From assembly GCF_030272615.1 (NCBI RefSeq), contig NC_081414.1, positions 915,005,648-915,069,647 on the forward strand: DNA of 64,000 nt, given 5' to 3'. The DNA is from Cryptomeria japonica (lineage: Eukaryota; Streptophyta; Pinopsida; Cupressales; Cupressaceae). Shown here piece by piece: positions 12,806-25,128 of the stretch. The notes beneath the pieces are model-generated. The model was not told the origin of the DNA, did not search any database, and worked only from the letters and a program-made list of their open reading frames with translations. The translations under genes were made by a program, and so were the position numbers. Within the stretch, counting starts at the first letter, position 1; each line of letters begins with the position of its first letter.

Positions 12806-13859
12806 GAGTCACTAGAATATCTCATGATATCAAAAGAAAAAAAGAGATTATAATGTATCCCATGTATAACATTGACTCTACAAACAACAGACAAAATGAT
12901 GTCTTAACATATGATATGAAAATATGCTCTATGATTCACCTAACTCACCTTTGTTTACATGAATTTATTTTTATATCTAAAGATTGATAGTATTTACAAT
13001 TACCTTAAAGGTTTGGTATCATGCTATAAGGAGACGTACTGAATTCTTTTCCACGTGAATTGCATGTTGAAATCTTCTGTGAAGAGAAAATTTTTATATA
13101 ATATTTAGCCGTTCTAGTCATGGCGTCTGGTATAAGTTTCATGCTTCAAATAGCAGCTTCTCCCTCTTTAACGTCTTGGATGTTACTATCCTTTGCCTTG
13201 TCCAACTAATTGAATGATTCGGTGATCTATGACTTATTCCCGTTAAAAGAAAAATAACAAGAAGAAAGTTTAGTTGTAGATTAAATCTAGCACGCGTGAG
13301 ATATAAAAATATATTTCAGTGGAACATTGTATAAAGGCAGATTGAATGTAAAACTTTGAAGTCAATCAACGTGTATCTGGAAGAAATCTGTCGGTGGTTT
13401 GTAAGAAAGGAGCGAAAGCAATCGCTAGGTTTTACGTGTGGGTATATTACCTTATCTATCAATTCCCATTAACAGATATTTCCATCACTTGACATCCACG
13501 TAATCACCACACAAAAAGCAATACTTAAGCAACACATAAGCTACTAAATAGAAATGCACTCTACATCATTTTCATTACATGAGAAATTGCCCAAATAAAT
13601 TCGATAAAGACTTAGCACAATAAAGAGAATTAAATATTCTCATAATTTTGTATAATTATTATCCACCCATAGTACATACTAATGAGCTATCTTTTTTACA
13701 TCAACAAAGTTTTACTCCTTTTGTGCGTTTGGAAAATGAGGATAATGAATATTTACTTAATGAAATTTATTTATGATGATTATAAATCAACGTATGTATG
13801 ATAATTTATCATATTAAAGAAGTTTTGATATATGATATTGGAATTTTTACACATTAATT
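12806..13859. other. AT-rich intergenic DNA
   Basis: No gene or repeat boundary recognised. Confidence 0.4.
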
Positions 13860-14160
13860 TTAATACTTTACTTTTTCTTAAGTTAGTAAATAAAGAAATT
13901 TGGACTATTCAATGGAAGTAGTTTTGTTCTCATTATCGTATGTACAACAACATTTAATAAACAGATGCATGATATTCAAATATAAATTCCAAGATCTTGA
14001 TAATAAAAGAGAAGATAGTTCATTAAGCATACTAATGACCCTACAAAACTTATGATTGATGAAGTTAATCATATAAACAGAAATAATGTACATTAAAAGA
14101 TTATTTCTTTAACTAATGCATTATTATATAAAGTGTAAGACCAATCTTGTATCAACCACA
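13860..14160. repeat. Diverged dispersed repeat, copy A
   Basis: About 300 bp resembling 15230-15545 in the same orientation. Shared blocks include GATGCATGA-ATTCAAAT, TTGATAATAAAAG and CTTTAACTAATGCA. The minus-strand frames of the two copies also align loosely. Family unknown; possibly a transposon remnant. Confidence 0.5.
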
Positions 14161-15229
14161 AAAAAATTATTTAATATTTGTTTGATCTTCAAGTATTTTA
14201 CTATTTTTTCAATATAATGCCATAATATGAAGCATTTTTCAAAGCAACAAATTTCACCACACTTATTTTTTCATAATTCCAAGCTTCATATACATAATCA
14301 TGGTCACCATTAGGCCATTATAAATCTCACAAGAGATGTTATTATTAACAATCTTTGGTTATTGTATGCAATCAAAATTTAAAAATATGAAATAAGAATT
14401 AAAAGACAAACTTAAAATCTTATTTGAAAGTTTAGTTTGAAAATTTAGATTGGGAGTATTTAAGTGATTTGATCTAAAACAATGTGGATACTCAGTTTGA
14501 GAACATAAAATTAATGATTTTTTAAAAATGAAAATCTTAAGATAATTTAATATAAAAAAATCATGATTATAAAATAGATGAGTAAAATGATGAATTTGTA
14601 AACATTTGAAAGATTAGATGAAAGGTAAAGATTTGATCAAGGATCAAGAGATAACCCATCTAGTTGTGGAATCAATTTAGTGAGATAGATTAAAGTTAAC
14701 TTGATTTAGTAGGGAAGATTCTATTTTGAACTTTAGAGAAGATAAAATGAATAATTTAATTAATTAAGTGGATATTTTAAATGAGCAAGTTGCCAACTTT
14801 AAGAATGAGTTAATTAATGCATAAGTTATGAGAAATAATTATGTATCTTTTTTATTTTTCATTAGATAATTAGCTCATATTAATTAAAAAAAAAAAATTA
14901 TTAAATTAAATAATTAGTAAATATAGATAATTAGTGGTGGATGATATTAAATAATAAATAATTAATGATGAATGATATTGATGTTGGTGTGAATGGGTTG
15001 TTCTACCCAACATTAGTTAGGTCCTATTAATAATTTTGTACTATTATATGTATTCATAGTAAATTTTATTGAGCCACTTCTTAAACTCAACATAGTTTTA
15101 TCATATTTTTCATAAATAGGATATGATGATAATGGAGATGTAGTAAATAATAATATTTATGATGTTTAAAAATAAATTTAGAAATTAATGCATTTAGACC
15201 ATTTTCTACAATAAAAGGGTTTTAATTTT

Positions 15230-15545
15230 TGGTAATGGAATATTTTTGGTAGAATAATCTCAATACCTTATGTCTTTCTAAATTAGTAGATAAATATAAG
15301 CATGCAGGATACAATGCTGAGTAGTTTTCCCTCATTATCATAAACATCAATATTTTGTAGGTAGATGCATGACATTCAAATGCAAATTGTGAAATCTTAT
15401 TGATAAAAGGGGATATAATCTCATTAGGCATAAAAATATCCCCACAAGCCCCACACTTGATGAACTTAATTATATATATGGAAATAATACACATTAGAAC
15501 ATTAGTCCTTTAACTAATGCAAGAATATTACATTAGATAGTTTTA
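15230..15545. repeat. Diverged dispersed repeat, copy B
   Basis: Partner of 13860-14160. On the minus strand it has a 90-codon open frame with a short GACGDIFMPNE segment. Too little to name a protein. Confidence 0.5.
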
Positions 15546-16085
15546 TTATAAATTAGATTAAATACATAATGCCTTTTATTATCTATTTAATAAAAGATAG
15601 AAAAGAAAACTCTAGATAATAAAGATCACCTAAGTTTAGCTCAAGTTGAAAAGCAATATGAGACCAAAGTAATATATAATTAGATAAATGTTCTAATTAC
15701 TTCAAAACCTCCCTTTAGATTAACTTGGAAAGAGATAATGATGAATGCAAAATGCATGTGTGAATGTGCCCCAACAACTAGGCTTGATAAGGTACTCATT
15801 TATAAAATAATGCAACTCAAACCAATGAGATCTCTCTAAATGGAGAAAAGGAGAAAAAATGCATGGGAAAAACCCCTCTCAAAAAGAAAGAGATGCAATG
15901 AAATCAAAAAGGTATTACACATGACTAAGATGGACTCCAACTGCCCCCCCCAAGTATACAATTGATCACAAAAGTACAATGAATATTCCCCCATAAGAGA
16001 GAGAAAAAGAGATGATGTATCCTCCCATAATGAAGAAACTCCAATATTGAAGATCCAAGAGCGGTGAACCACGTTCCTCCCCTTA
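15546..16085. other. Left flank of the chromovirus insertion
   Basis: Repeat-like sequence with C-runs (CCCCCCCC near 15944) but no assignable gene. Together with 22297 onward it formed one locus before the insertion. Confidence 0.4.
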
Positions 16086-16090
16086 GGAAG

Positions 16091-16876
16091 TGGTGTAGTC
16101 ACCGGTGAGGAGGGACCTCGAGGAGATTAGTCCAAACTGGTCAGCAAGAGTAAACACAACGGAAACATACAGATATGATGGATGCAATGCATAACAGATA
16201 GTTTTATTACATGAAAGTTAATTACATCCAATCGATAACAACCAGGTTACAACATACCGGCACATAGGCTAGGTAGAATAGGTCACACTGGGACCTTGAA
16301 TCGAAAGATCTATCTTCTAAGAATAATCTATCTATTTGATACTTCTTGATTCTCTCTAATTGATTACATTCTAAAGAATGATTACAAATATATATATCGA
16401 TCTAAAGGATCTGGTAGACCCAAAAAGGATCAAAACTTGAAGAACAATGCAAAATGAACAAGGTCGGCCTCCACCAAGAGATTCCTCCTTAAAATCCAAA
16501 GGATGAAATGGACAAGGTTAGCCACACGCCAAGAAACATAGAGATCAATGTCCAAGGCTCCACAAGCTTCAAAATGGGTTTCAGTAGATCACTAGAATAG
16601 CTCTTAGGCAACTGCTAACAAAGGAACAACCAGTAACAAGAAACTATCAAGGAAACCAGTAGCGATATCTTGCCGGAAAGTGATCCAAATGAGATGCGGT
16701 TTGAAAGAAAGAAAGATGATCAAGATTTCAAGTAGAATCCAACTCCACTGGAACCAGTGAGCCAAAACTGAGACACACAGAAAGGAAAATTGAAACTGCA
16801 GACAGAAAACAAAACATAAAAGAAAATATTTTTGGTTGATGCAAGATTATTGTGAACCGGGGATGCTTCTGCATGA
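16091..16876 (-). repeat. Chromovirus 3' LTR
   Basis: Plus-strand ends TGGTGTAGTC and CTGCATGA. Same length as the partner LTR. Confidence 0.88.
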
Positions 16877-16904
16877 GACATCTGGAGTTAAGAGAAAGTG
16901 AGCT

Positions 16905-18060
16905 TCTCACTTTGTTGGGGTCAGAGGGAAACCAAGGCGGTCTACCTCTTCCTGAGAAATCCAAGATGAATATTCCACTGGTTTGTTCTTCCACTTCACA
17001 AGATATTCTTTGTACTGCTGCTTTGGGTACTATGCCCAATCCTACTGTCCAAAATATTTTCAATCTGATCTATTTCCTTTTGGGGCAATTGTTTTTCCAA
17101 ATTTGCAATACTATCCTCACTAAATTCTAGTTCATGGTACTCATGAAGATCTGTAATGTTTAATATAGGTGAAATACTTAGACTATCTTGTAGCTCCACC
17201 TCATATGCATCTCCAAAATTGAACTTTCTCAAGATCTTACAGGGTCCAAACTTCTTCATCTGCAACTTATTATAAGTCCCAATTGGGAATCTCTCTTTTC
17301 TAAAATAGACCATCACTTCATTGCCAACTTCAAATTCCTTATGTCTCCTCTTCTCATATGCCTTCTCCTTGTATTTTCTATGCATGTCTTTCAAGTGTTG
17401 TTTAACCTAAATGTGCAATGCTGCCATGTGATTTGCAAATTCTTTTGCTTCTAAACTCTTCCAGTCTTCACTGCTAATGTCTCTCAATTCTACTATTCCT
17501 TTAGGATGCACTTCAGTAACAATCTCAAAAGGTGGTTTTCCAGTACTTCTCTTCACTGAATTGTTATAGGCAAACTCTTCTTGTGCAAGGATCAAATCCC
17601 AACTTCTAATTTTATCTCCCACTAAACATCTCAACAAGTTTCCCAAACTCTGGTTAACTACTTCTATCTATCCATTAGTCTGTGGATGAAAAGTAGAACT
17701 AAACTTCAAATCTATCTTCATCTTCTTCCAAAGAGTTCTCCAAAAATAGCCAACAAACTTAGTGTCTCTATCTCAAACTATGCTCTTAGGTAATCCATGC
17801 AATCATACCACTTCCTTGAAAAATAGGTCTTCTATATGCAATGCATCTGATATCTTCTTGCAAGGTATGAAATGAGCCATCTTTGAAAATCTATCCACTA
17901 CCATAAATATAGGATCATTCCCTCTCGGTGTCTTAGGTAATCCAAATACAAAATCCATACTTATATCCTCCCAAGGTCTTACCGGTACTGTCAAAGGTTT
18001 ATACAATCCTACATTCTGACTACTACCTTTTGCAACTTGGCAAACTCTACAACTCTACAC
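16905..18060 (-). pseudogene. Chromovirus integrase with C-terminal chromodomain
   Basis: Integrase core pieces: 17803-18006 ([29 protein letters not shown]) and 17407-17646 (EEFAYNNSVKRSTGKPPFE). The GPY-like C-terminal part is 16996-17394. A frameshift near 17010 leads into a chromodomain with YLVKWKNKPVEYSSWI at about 16940-17005. Chromodomains direct integration to modified chromatin and define the chromovirus clade. Confidence 0.82.
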
Positions 18061-18366
18061 ATATCTCTTAACATTCTTATGAATCTAGGGCCAAAAGTAC
18101 TGCTCACTCACCAATGCAACTATTTTATCAATGCCAAAATGTCCACCTAAACCTCCACTATTCTTCTCTTTTATTAGGTTCTCTCATGGAACTTTTAGGT
18201 ATACACAACTTAACTCCCTTTAATAACATCCCATCCTGAATGAAGTAATCCAACCATTTTATCCTATCAACCATAACCGATTCTCTATATGCTTTCTAAG
18301 GTTCTACAAAATCTAGGTCTTCATCATACAAGGTCTTCAAATCTTCAAAACCTAATACTGTCACTC

Positions 18367-19560
18367 TCATCCTATTAGCAAATTCCTTCTCCTACTTAAT
18401 GCATCAGCAACTTTGTTAGATTTCCCACTTCTATGTTTCAACACAAAGGTGTAACTCTGCAAGAACTCTACCCATCTCACATGTTTCTGATTCAACCTAC
18501 TCTGACTATTCAAATATTGCAAAGCTTGATGATCTATATGCAACACAAACTCCTTAGGCAGTAACCAATGTCTCCATTTCTTCAAGGCTTGAATTATGGC
18601 ATAAAATTCCTGACCATATACTGAATCTCTTCTGGGCATCATTCAACTTCTCACTGAAATAGGCTATTGCTCTCCCTTCTTGACTCAAAACTGCTCCTAT
18701 TGCTATTCCACTTGCATCACAATCCACTTGAAATACCTTATTAAAATCCAATAAGGCTAACACTAGCTTCTTAGTCACTTTATGTTTCAACAACTCAAAA
18801 CTTTTGTTTTCTCTAGTGGTCCACTTGAATTCCTTCTGATCACCCCTCATTGTCTCAGTCATAGGATTACAAACTGAATTGAAATTTCTGATAAACTTCC
18901 AGTAAACACTAGCCAACCCATGAAATGATCTTACCTTTCCAATGCTTTTTGGTGTAGGCCACTCACAATGGCTTTCACTTTCTTAGGGTCTATCTTCAAA
19001 CTATCCTCAAATATCACAAAGCCCAAATGGACTAGTTCGTCCTTCATGAAATTGCCCTTCTTGATATTGATCAGTAACTTTTCTTCTCTCAACCTCTACA
19101 AAACTTGTCTTAACTACAACAAATGCTCCTATTTTGTTTTACTAAAAATTAGAATATCATCCAAGTACACAATAATAAACTTACCCAATAATTTCTTCAA
19201 GACCTCATTCATCAGCCTCAGGAAAGTACTCAGTGAATTAGTCAGTCCAAAAGGCATCACCAACCATTCATATAATCCTTTATTTGTCTTAAATGTTGTC
19301 TTCCATTCATCACCTTCTTTGATCTTGATCTGATGATATCCAATCTTCAAATATATCTTTGTAAAGTACTTTTCTTCACTCAAATAGTCCATTATGTCAT
19401 CCATCCTAGGCCAGAGAAACTGGTATTTCACTTTGATCTTGTTTATTGCTCTTGAGTCAATACACATCTTCCATTCTCCATTCTTCTTAGGTGATAATAC
19501 CACTAGTACTGCACAAGGGCTCAGACTTTCCTTGATCAAATCTTTGTCCAATAGCTCCTA
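18367..19560 (-). pseudogene. Chromovirus reverse transcriptase and RNase H
   Basis: RT fingers/palm at 19129-19551 ([22 protein letters not shown], catalytic [13 protein letters not shown]). Connection and RNase H start at 18554-18916 (VFQVDCDASGIAIGAVLSQE). RNase H end at 18367-18642 ([21 protein letters not shown]). A gap without a clean frame lies at 18917-19128, and the two RNase H pieces are in different frames. Confidence 0.85.
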
Positions 19561-19944
19561 CACTTGACTATTCAATTCTTCATTCTCTACTAGTGTTAAC
19601 TGATGTGCACCTTTGTTAGGCAAACTAGCTCTGAGAACTAAGTCCATGCAATGAATAATACTTATAACAGGTGGCAATCCATCAAGTACATTATCTAAAA
19701 TGATGTCTTCATATTCTGGAAAAAAATCTCTTATCTCTGTTGAGTGTTCTCCTTCTGGTTCCAGTCTCTCAGTCTTTTTAGGAATTAAGGCAAAACACAC
19801 ATTCTCATGTCTTAGTCCATCCATGAACTTCCTTCCATCTACTAGATAGATTTTGGTATTTTTATAGACTTCATTCTTCAAAGGTTCATCCAAAGGCAAC
19901 AAGGTTTGCTTCATCCCATCATGTATTTCCTATCTATCAAACTA

Positions 19945-20195
19945 CTAGGGTCTTCCCAACAAAAGATGACAAATGTCTATAGGCATAATATCACACAAAA
20001 TTTCATCATGATAATTCCTAATTTTTAATTTTACTAAACAATGTTCACTCACTAATAATTTATGTTCATCCTGGATCCATGCTATCTGGTAAGGCTTAGG
20101 GTGTTTCAATCCCTCCAATTTCAACTTATTCACCATCTCTTCTGAAGAAAGATTGTTTGAACTACCACTATTAATAACAACTTTACAACACTTAC
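19945..20195 (-). pseudogene. Chromovirus aspartic protease
   Basis: The minus strand reads VVINSGSSNNLSS, where the catalytic triad normally reads D-S-G; the Asp is Asn here. The distal flap-side motif DICHLLLGRP is kept. The protease would process the polyprotein, but loss of the catalytic Asp and upstream breaks make it inactive. Confidence 0.75.
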
Positions 20196-20365
20196 CGGAT
20201 ACCTTACATCTGGTCTTTAACAGGTTCCTCCTCTACAAGGGTTCTTTGTCTCCTCTAGTATGACACAAAGCTCTCCTTACCGTCAAGAGTTATCCATCTT
20301 CTGGTTTATTATTTGATCCAGTGGGGTTCTCCTCCACCATTTCCACTCTTCCCGTAGCCTTTGAC

Positions 20366-21090
20366 TTCTTACATTCAAATGCACGGTGTCCTTCTCCTCC
20401 ACATTTAAAACACATTCCTCTGAATTTTCTTTTGTCTTGTCTTCCAAAGTTCTCATTCCGGTAACCATTTGATTCTCTCCTCTAGTAGAAATTTTTATCA
20501 TCCTTCTGGTATGAATTACCTTCGTTTCTCACTTCCTTGTCCTTATTATGATCTGTGTTGGTTCCTCTTCCTCTGATGTATCCTCTTCCTCCTTTAAATA
20601 TTTCTTTGGTAAACCTTCCACCTCTACCTCTCTTTCTTTGCTCATGTCTTTTGTTCAATTTCTCTTCAACCTTTATTGCATACTAGTAAGCCTCTTCAAC
20701 ACTCTCTAATTTGATCATACCGAGTTCATCTTGTATAGACATCTGCAATCTGTTCAAATATCTTGCAATTTGTTCAATTTCATCATCAACATGTCCAGAT
20801 CTGATGTTCAACTTGTAAAATGCTTCAGTGTACTCCTTCACACTAGATTCCTTCTGTCTCAGATTCTGCAACTTTTGAAACAAATCTACTTGATAATTTA
20901 TCGGGACAAACTTTGATTTTAACTGAGCAATCATCCTATCCCATATCTTAATCTTTTCTTTACCTCTTCTTTTCTTATCAACTTGCAAGTGCTCCCACCA
21001 AAGAGATGCATGACCCTTCAACTGGGTATAGGCATCTTTCACCTTCCTCTCTTTTGTAGTGTTTTCAAAATCAAAATACTTCTACATCTC
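20366..21090 (-). pseudogene. Chromovirus gag (capsid region and zinc knuckle)
   Basis: The Retrotrans_gag-like stretch at 20683-21042 includes LKGHASLWWEHLQ and FQKLQNLRQKESSVKEYTEAF. It is followed, after stops and in another frame, by a CX2CX4HX4C knuckle (CFKCGGEGHRAFEC, about 20366-20407). Gag would form the particle and bind element RNA. Broken by frameshifts. Confidence 0.8.
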
Positions 21091-21491
21091 CGAGATCCAC
21101 TCCATCAATTCATTTGAATCTAACTTCCCATCATATTTTGATGGGGTAAAATGAGGTAATTTAGTGTTCCCCTACTCAAAACCCTTAAAAACCTTTCCTC
21201 CTCCGGATCAACTACTGATAGGTTCACTTGTTCTGTTGGGGCTTCTCCTTCATCTTCTCTCACATCCTCAACATGTTAGCCTCTTCTCTGGGTTGTCTCC
21301 ACAGCTTCTAACCAAGCTGCTATTCCTCACAACATCTCCATTACAACAGGGTTTACATTCCCACATACTCCCCCATTTGTGGTTCCTCTTCATGCCATTG
21401 ATCCATGCTAGTCCTCTGCAATTGCAGGTCGGATCCGTAATTAGCCACCCTACAACAAGGTTCAGGACACGTAACCTTTGGAATGAACTTC

Positions 21492-21503
21492 GCTCTGATA
21501 CCA
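21492..21503 (-). other. Primer-binding site (initiator tRNA-Met)
   Basis: The minus strand reads TGGTATCAGAGC two bases inside the 5' LTR, the standard plant LTR-element primer site. Confidence 0.85.
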
Positions 21504-21505
21504 CA

Positions 21506-22291
21506 TGGTGCAGTCACCGATGAGGAGGGACCTTGAGGTGATTAGTCCAAGACGGTCAGCTAGAGTAAACACAACAAAAACACACATATATGATGGAGGC
21601 AATGAATAATAGATAGTTTTATTACATGAAAGTTAAAAACATCCAATCGGTAACAACCAGGTTACAACATACTAGCACACAGGCTTGGTAGAATAGGTCA
21701 CACCGGGACCTTAAATCGAAAGATCTATCTTCTAGGCACAATGTATCTATATGATACTTCTTGATACTCTCTAATTGATTACATTCTAAAGCATGATTAC
21801 AAATATATATATCGATCTAAAGGATCTGGTTGGCCCAAAAAAAATCAAAACCCGAAGAACAATGCAAAATGAACAAGGTCGGTCTCCACCAAGAGATTCC
21901 TTTGGAAAATCTTAAGGAAGAAACATAGAAGGTCGGCCACACTCCAAGAAACATCAGGATCAATGTCCAAGGCTCTGCAAGCTTTAGAATGGGTTTCGGT
22001 AGATCACTAGAATAGGTCTCAAGCAACCGGTAACAAAGGAACAACCTGTAACAATCAACAATCAAGGAAACTGGTAGCGATATCTTGCGAGAAAGTGATC
22101 CAAATGAGATGTGGTTTGAAAGAAATAAATATGATCAAGTCTTCAAGTAGAATCCAACTCCACAGAAACCGGTGAGCCAAAACCGGGACACACAGAAAGG
22201 AAAACTGAAACTGCAAACATAAAATAAAACAGAAAAGAAAATGTTTTTTGTTGATGCAAGATTGTTGTGAACTAGGGATGTTGCTGCATCA
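21506..22291 (-). repeat. Chromovirus 5' LTR
   Basis: Plus-strand ends TGGTGCAGTC and CTGCATCA. It adjoins the primer-binding site at 21492-21503. Confidence 0.88.
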
Positions 22292-22296
22292 GGAAG

Positions 22297-23810
22297 AAAA
22301 AAATCAAGTGACCAAGGTTGAAATAACTCCATGAAAGTATATTGAAGGAAAAGTCTCAAAATGTGTATAGTTGAAGACTTCTCAATTGTTAAATTATTTG
22401 AATCATGATATGCCAAATCAACTAAAGCTTTAGAATCCAAACAACTATGAAGATACCTAATGAACAAGCTCTATAGGCACTAAAAGATGGGATAGAAATA
22501 ATGCTCAAAATACCATTAAGGAGGAATGGAATATCCTCAATCACGTCCACAATGTTTGGAGTGTGTAAAGTATCAAATAATGCTACAATATCTAGGAAAT
22601 ACCCATCCCACAATGCTTAAACTAGAAGGGAATAATAAACCTCCTAAACTAAACTGATCTCTAAAGAAGTAGGAGGTGGAGGAGGATAAAAATAAGTCTC
22701 AAGAACCATTGTGGATGTCTAAAGCTCACATAGGTTCAAGTGACCAAACCTCTCCTTAGATTTTTGATCCACTCTTGATGCATGAGAGATAGGGATAGAT
22801 GCATGCACAATGGGAGAAAAATGAGAGAACTCATACAACTATGTTGCATGATCGACACTACTAATGATACCAAGATCCCTATTATGAAAATCTATAATAA
22901 GCGCTAAATCAAGGGTGAATTTGACTATCTATTGTTTGCATGTGGATTCTATGTGATTATTTGATTAAAATCTAAATTGGGTTATGTGGAGATTGTCATA
23001 AAGTTGGCTTCAAGTTTCCGTAAGTGGTACCAGAGCTATAGTTTTATGGTGTTAATATACTAGGTTTTGAATCCATGAATACAAGTAAGAATGAAAGACA
23101 AGACAAGATATTGGGTTTTATTGCAGGTTGTGGGGTTGCAAATTTGTGGGAATTTTTTGTGGATCTAGTTATAGAAACATGTGTTTCAAAATTGGTTTCC
23201 ATGAATTTGCATTTTAAGGGTTTTGTGGAACAAAAAAAACCCTATAGTTATAATGAAGGAGGTTGGAAGACAAATTTTGATACAAAATTTGACCCTATTT
23301 GGTGAGGGAGGTTGAAGTTGCAAAAAAATTTAGACTCTCAAACGATATTACAAAACAATGGGCTTAAATGACCCAACAAAGTAAAGCCAACTTTATCTCC
23401 AATATAAATGCCCTATGATGTGTCAAAATACACATAAACTCATGTTCCTCCCTTTTACAACTCATTTATGTGTTTGATGCATTTTATATTTCCTATTTTA
23501 GGAGTCTAAACTTCCAGAGGCCATAACTTGTGAACCGGGTGTCGAAATGATGAACCATTTGATGCACTAGAAATATTGTGAAGTTCTCTACCATCTCATA
23601 ACTTGCTATGAAATCTGGTTATGCCCAGTTTTTAGGGCATTTTAGAGCCTCTAAAGTTATCAAAATTAAATTTAAACATTTCATCTCACCCTTCAAAAAA
23701 GGAAACTTCAGTAGCTTCAAAACTAGCCTCTAAAGTTCTCTGACATGCTTTTCTCGCCAACTCAAAGCTTTGGGGAGAATTCTGCACCATTTCATGCCCA
23801 AACAAAAACT
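22297..23810. other. Repeat-like flank without a gene
   Basis: No assignable gene. At 23031-23042 TGGTACCAGAGC resembles a tRNA-Met primer site in plus orientation and may mark the inner border of an eroded LTR. The 76-codon frame at 23075-23305 has no recognised domain. Confidence 0.4.
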
Positions 23811-24923
23811 TGATGGACTTATAAATCAGTGAGAGGGGGGGTGAATTAGTGACACCAAAAATAATACTACTTTAAACACTGACTGATAGATATACTTAAC
23901 AAGTTTGTTAAACACTATGCACGCAATCCAAAATGACATAAAAGAATCCACAATAAGTAAAACATCCACTATAACACAAGTGTTTATATGTGGAAAACCC
24001 AAATGGGAAAAACCATGGTGAGATGGGACTCACAAGTTAACTATCTGTAGTAATAGATAACTGACCAGTTAAGGTCTATAAAAACTTGCTCTGCTAGGAG
24101 CGAATCCTGTTAAAGATCCTAGAGCTTAGTTAAAAGCTATACCCTATTAGAGGTAGTACCCTTTTAGGAGTAACCTCAGTAGAGGATTTCTGAATCCAAA
24201 CTAATGGATCACCTAGTTAGAGGATTTGTACAATGAATCTTGTTAGAGCTTACCTAGTCAGGGGATTTTATGGTTGCAGTGATTAGAAAACAATAGATTG
24301 TGTGATCTAGTAGTAGCACAACTTGCTTGAATAGATCCTCTTCTATGCACTAAAAAATTCATTACCAACATACTCTGCAACTTAACACTTGTTCCTTTGC
24401 ATGAAATCATCTCATATCATATCTCCTTCGCTCATACAAAATAATTCATTATGATGTCAATATATAGACATTTAGATTTCATATCAGCCTTTAGAAATCA
24501 TATCACAATTTCCTAGGTGGAGTGTATCTGGTCAAACAATCATAACTCATCAAAAAAATACTACCATAACTCATCATGACTAGTGATAACTCATCACATA
24601 ATCAATGAATACCGGTTGGAACAACAATACCTATTGGAGTTAAACATATAAACCGTTTGTTCTTCGATGCTCCTTTGATAATCTTCGTTGGATCTTCAGG
24701 TTGATGTCGAGTTATCTATATCTATATATAATTACACACCACTTGTCTACATGTATATACTAGTTGTCACCATGTATCGGTTAGATATAAACTTCTAGTA
24801 TACTGGTTGCAATATAAATAGCTTTGAAGTCACACCAGTAGATAATATGAACATATGTGTGTGTATGTGTTTCATCAATGACAACATATGAAGTTGTTCA
24901 TTACAATCATCACCAAGCCAACA
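23811..24923 (-). repeat. 3' LTR of the copia-like element
   Basis: Begins TGATGGACTT and ends GCCAACA on the plus strand. Carries the GAGGGGGGGTGAAT run shared with other copia LTR ends here. Confidence 0.87.
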
Positions 24924-25128
24924 ATCTCCCCCTTTGGCATTGATGGCAACACTTACAAAATTTTACAGCAACACCACTAAGTGTGGTTACAACAAAAAAT
25001 TTGTACACACATATTTCTACTCCTACTCCCCCTTTGACAACAATGCCAAATTGAAAAGACAAATACATATATATATAGGAAAATTTGTATCAAAATGTTT
25101 TACATATACAAAAACTTGAAAATCTGAA

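Larger units (their letters stand above)
16091..22291 (-). mobile_element. Ty3/gypsy chromovirus, degenerate, target duplication GGAAG
   Basis: Two 786-bp LTRs (16091-16876 and 21506-22291) are flanked by GGAAG at 16086-16090 and 22292-22296. On the minus strand the order is 5' LTR, PBS, gag, protease, RT, RNase H, integrase, chromodomain, 3' LTR, as in chromoviruses. Every domain is cut by stops or frameshifts. By eye the LTRs differ at about one base in ten over the first 230 nt, so the insertion is old. Tekay/Reina-type placement would need an RT tree. Confidence 0.9.

Noticed and set aside
15836-16102. 88-codon minus-strand ORF at the chromovirus border
   Set aside because: It runs across the LTR boundary, so it cannot be an old gene in its present form. 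No domain.
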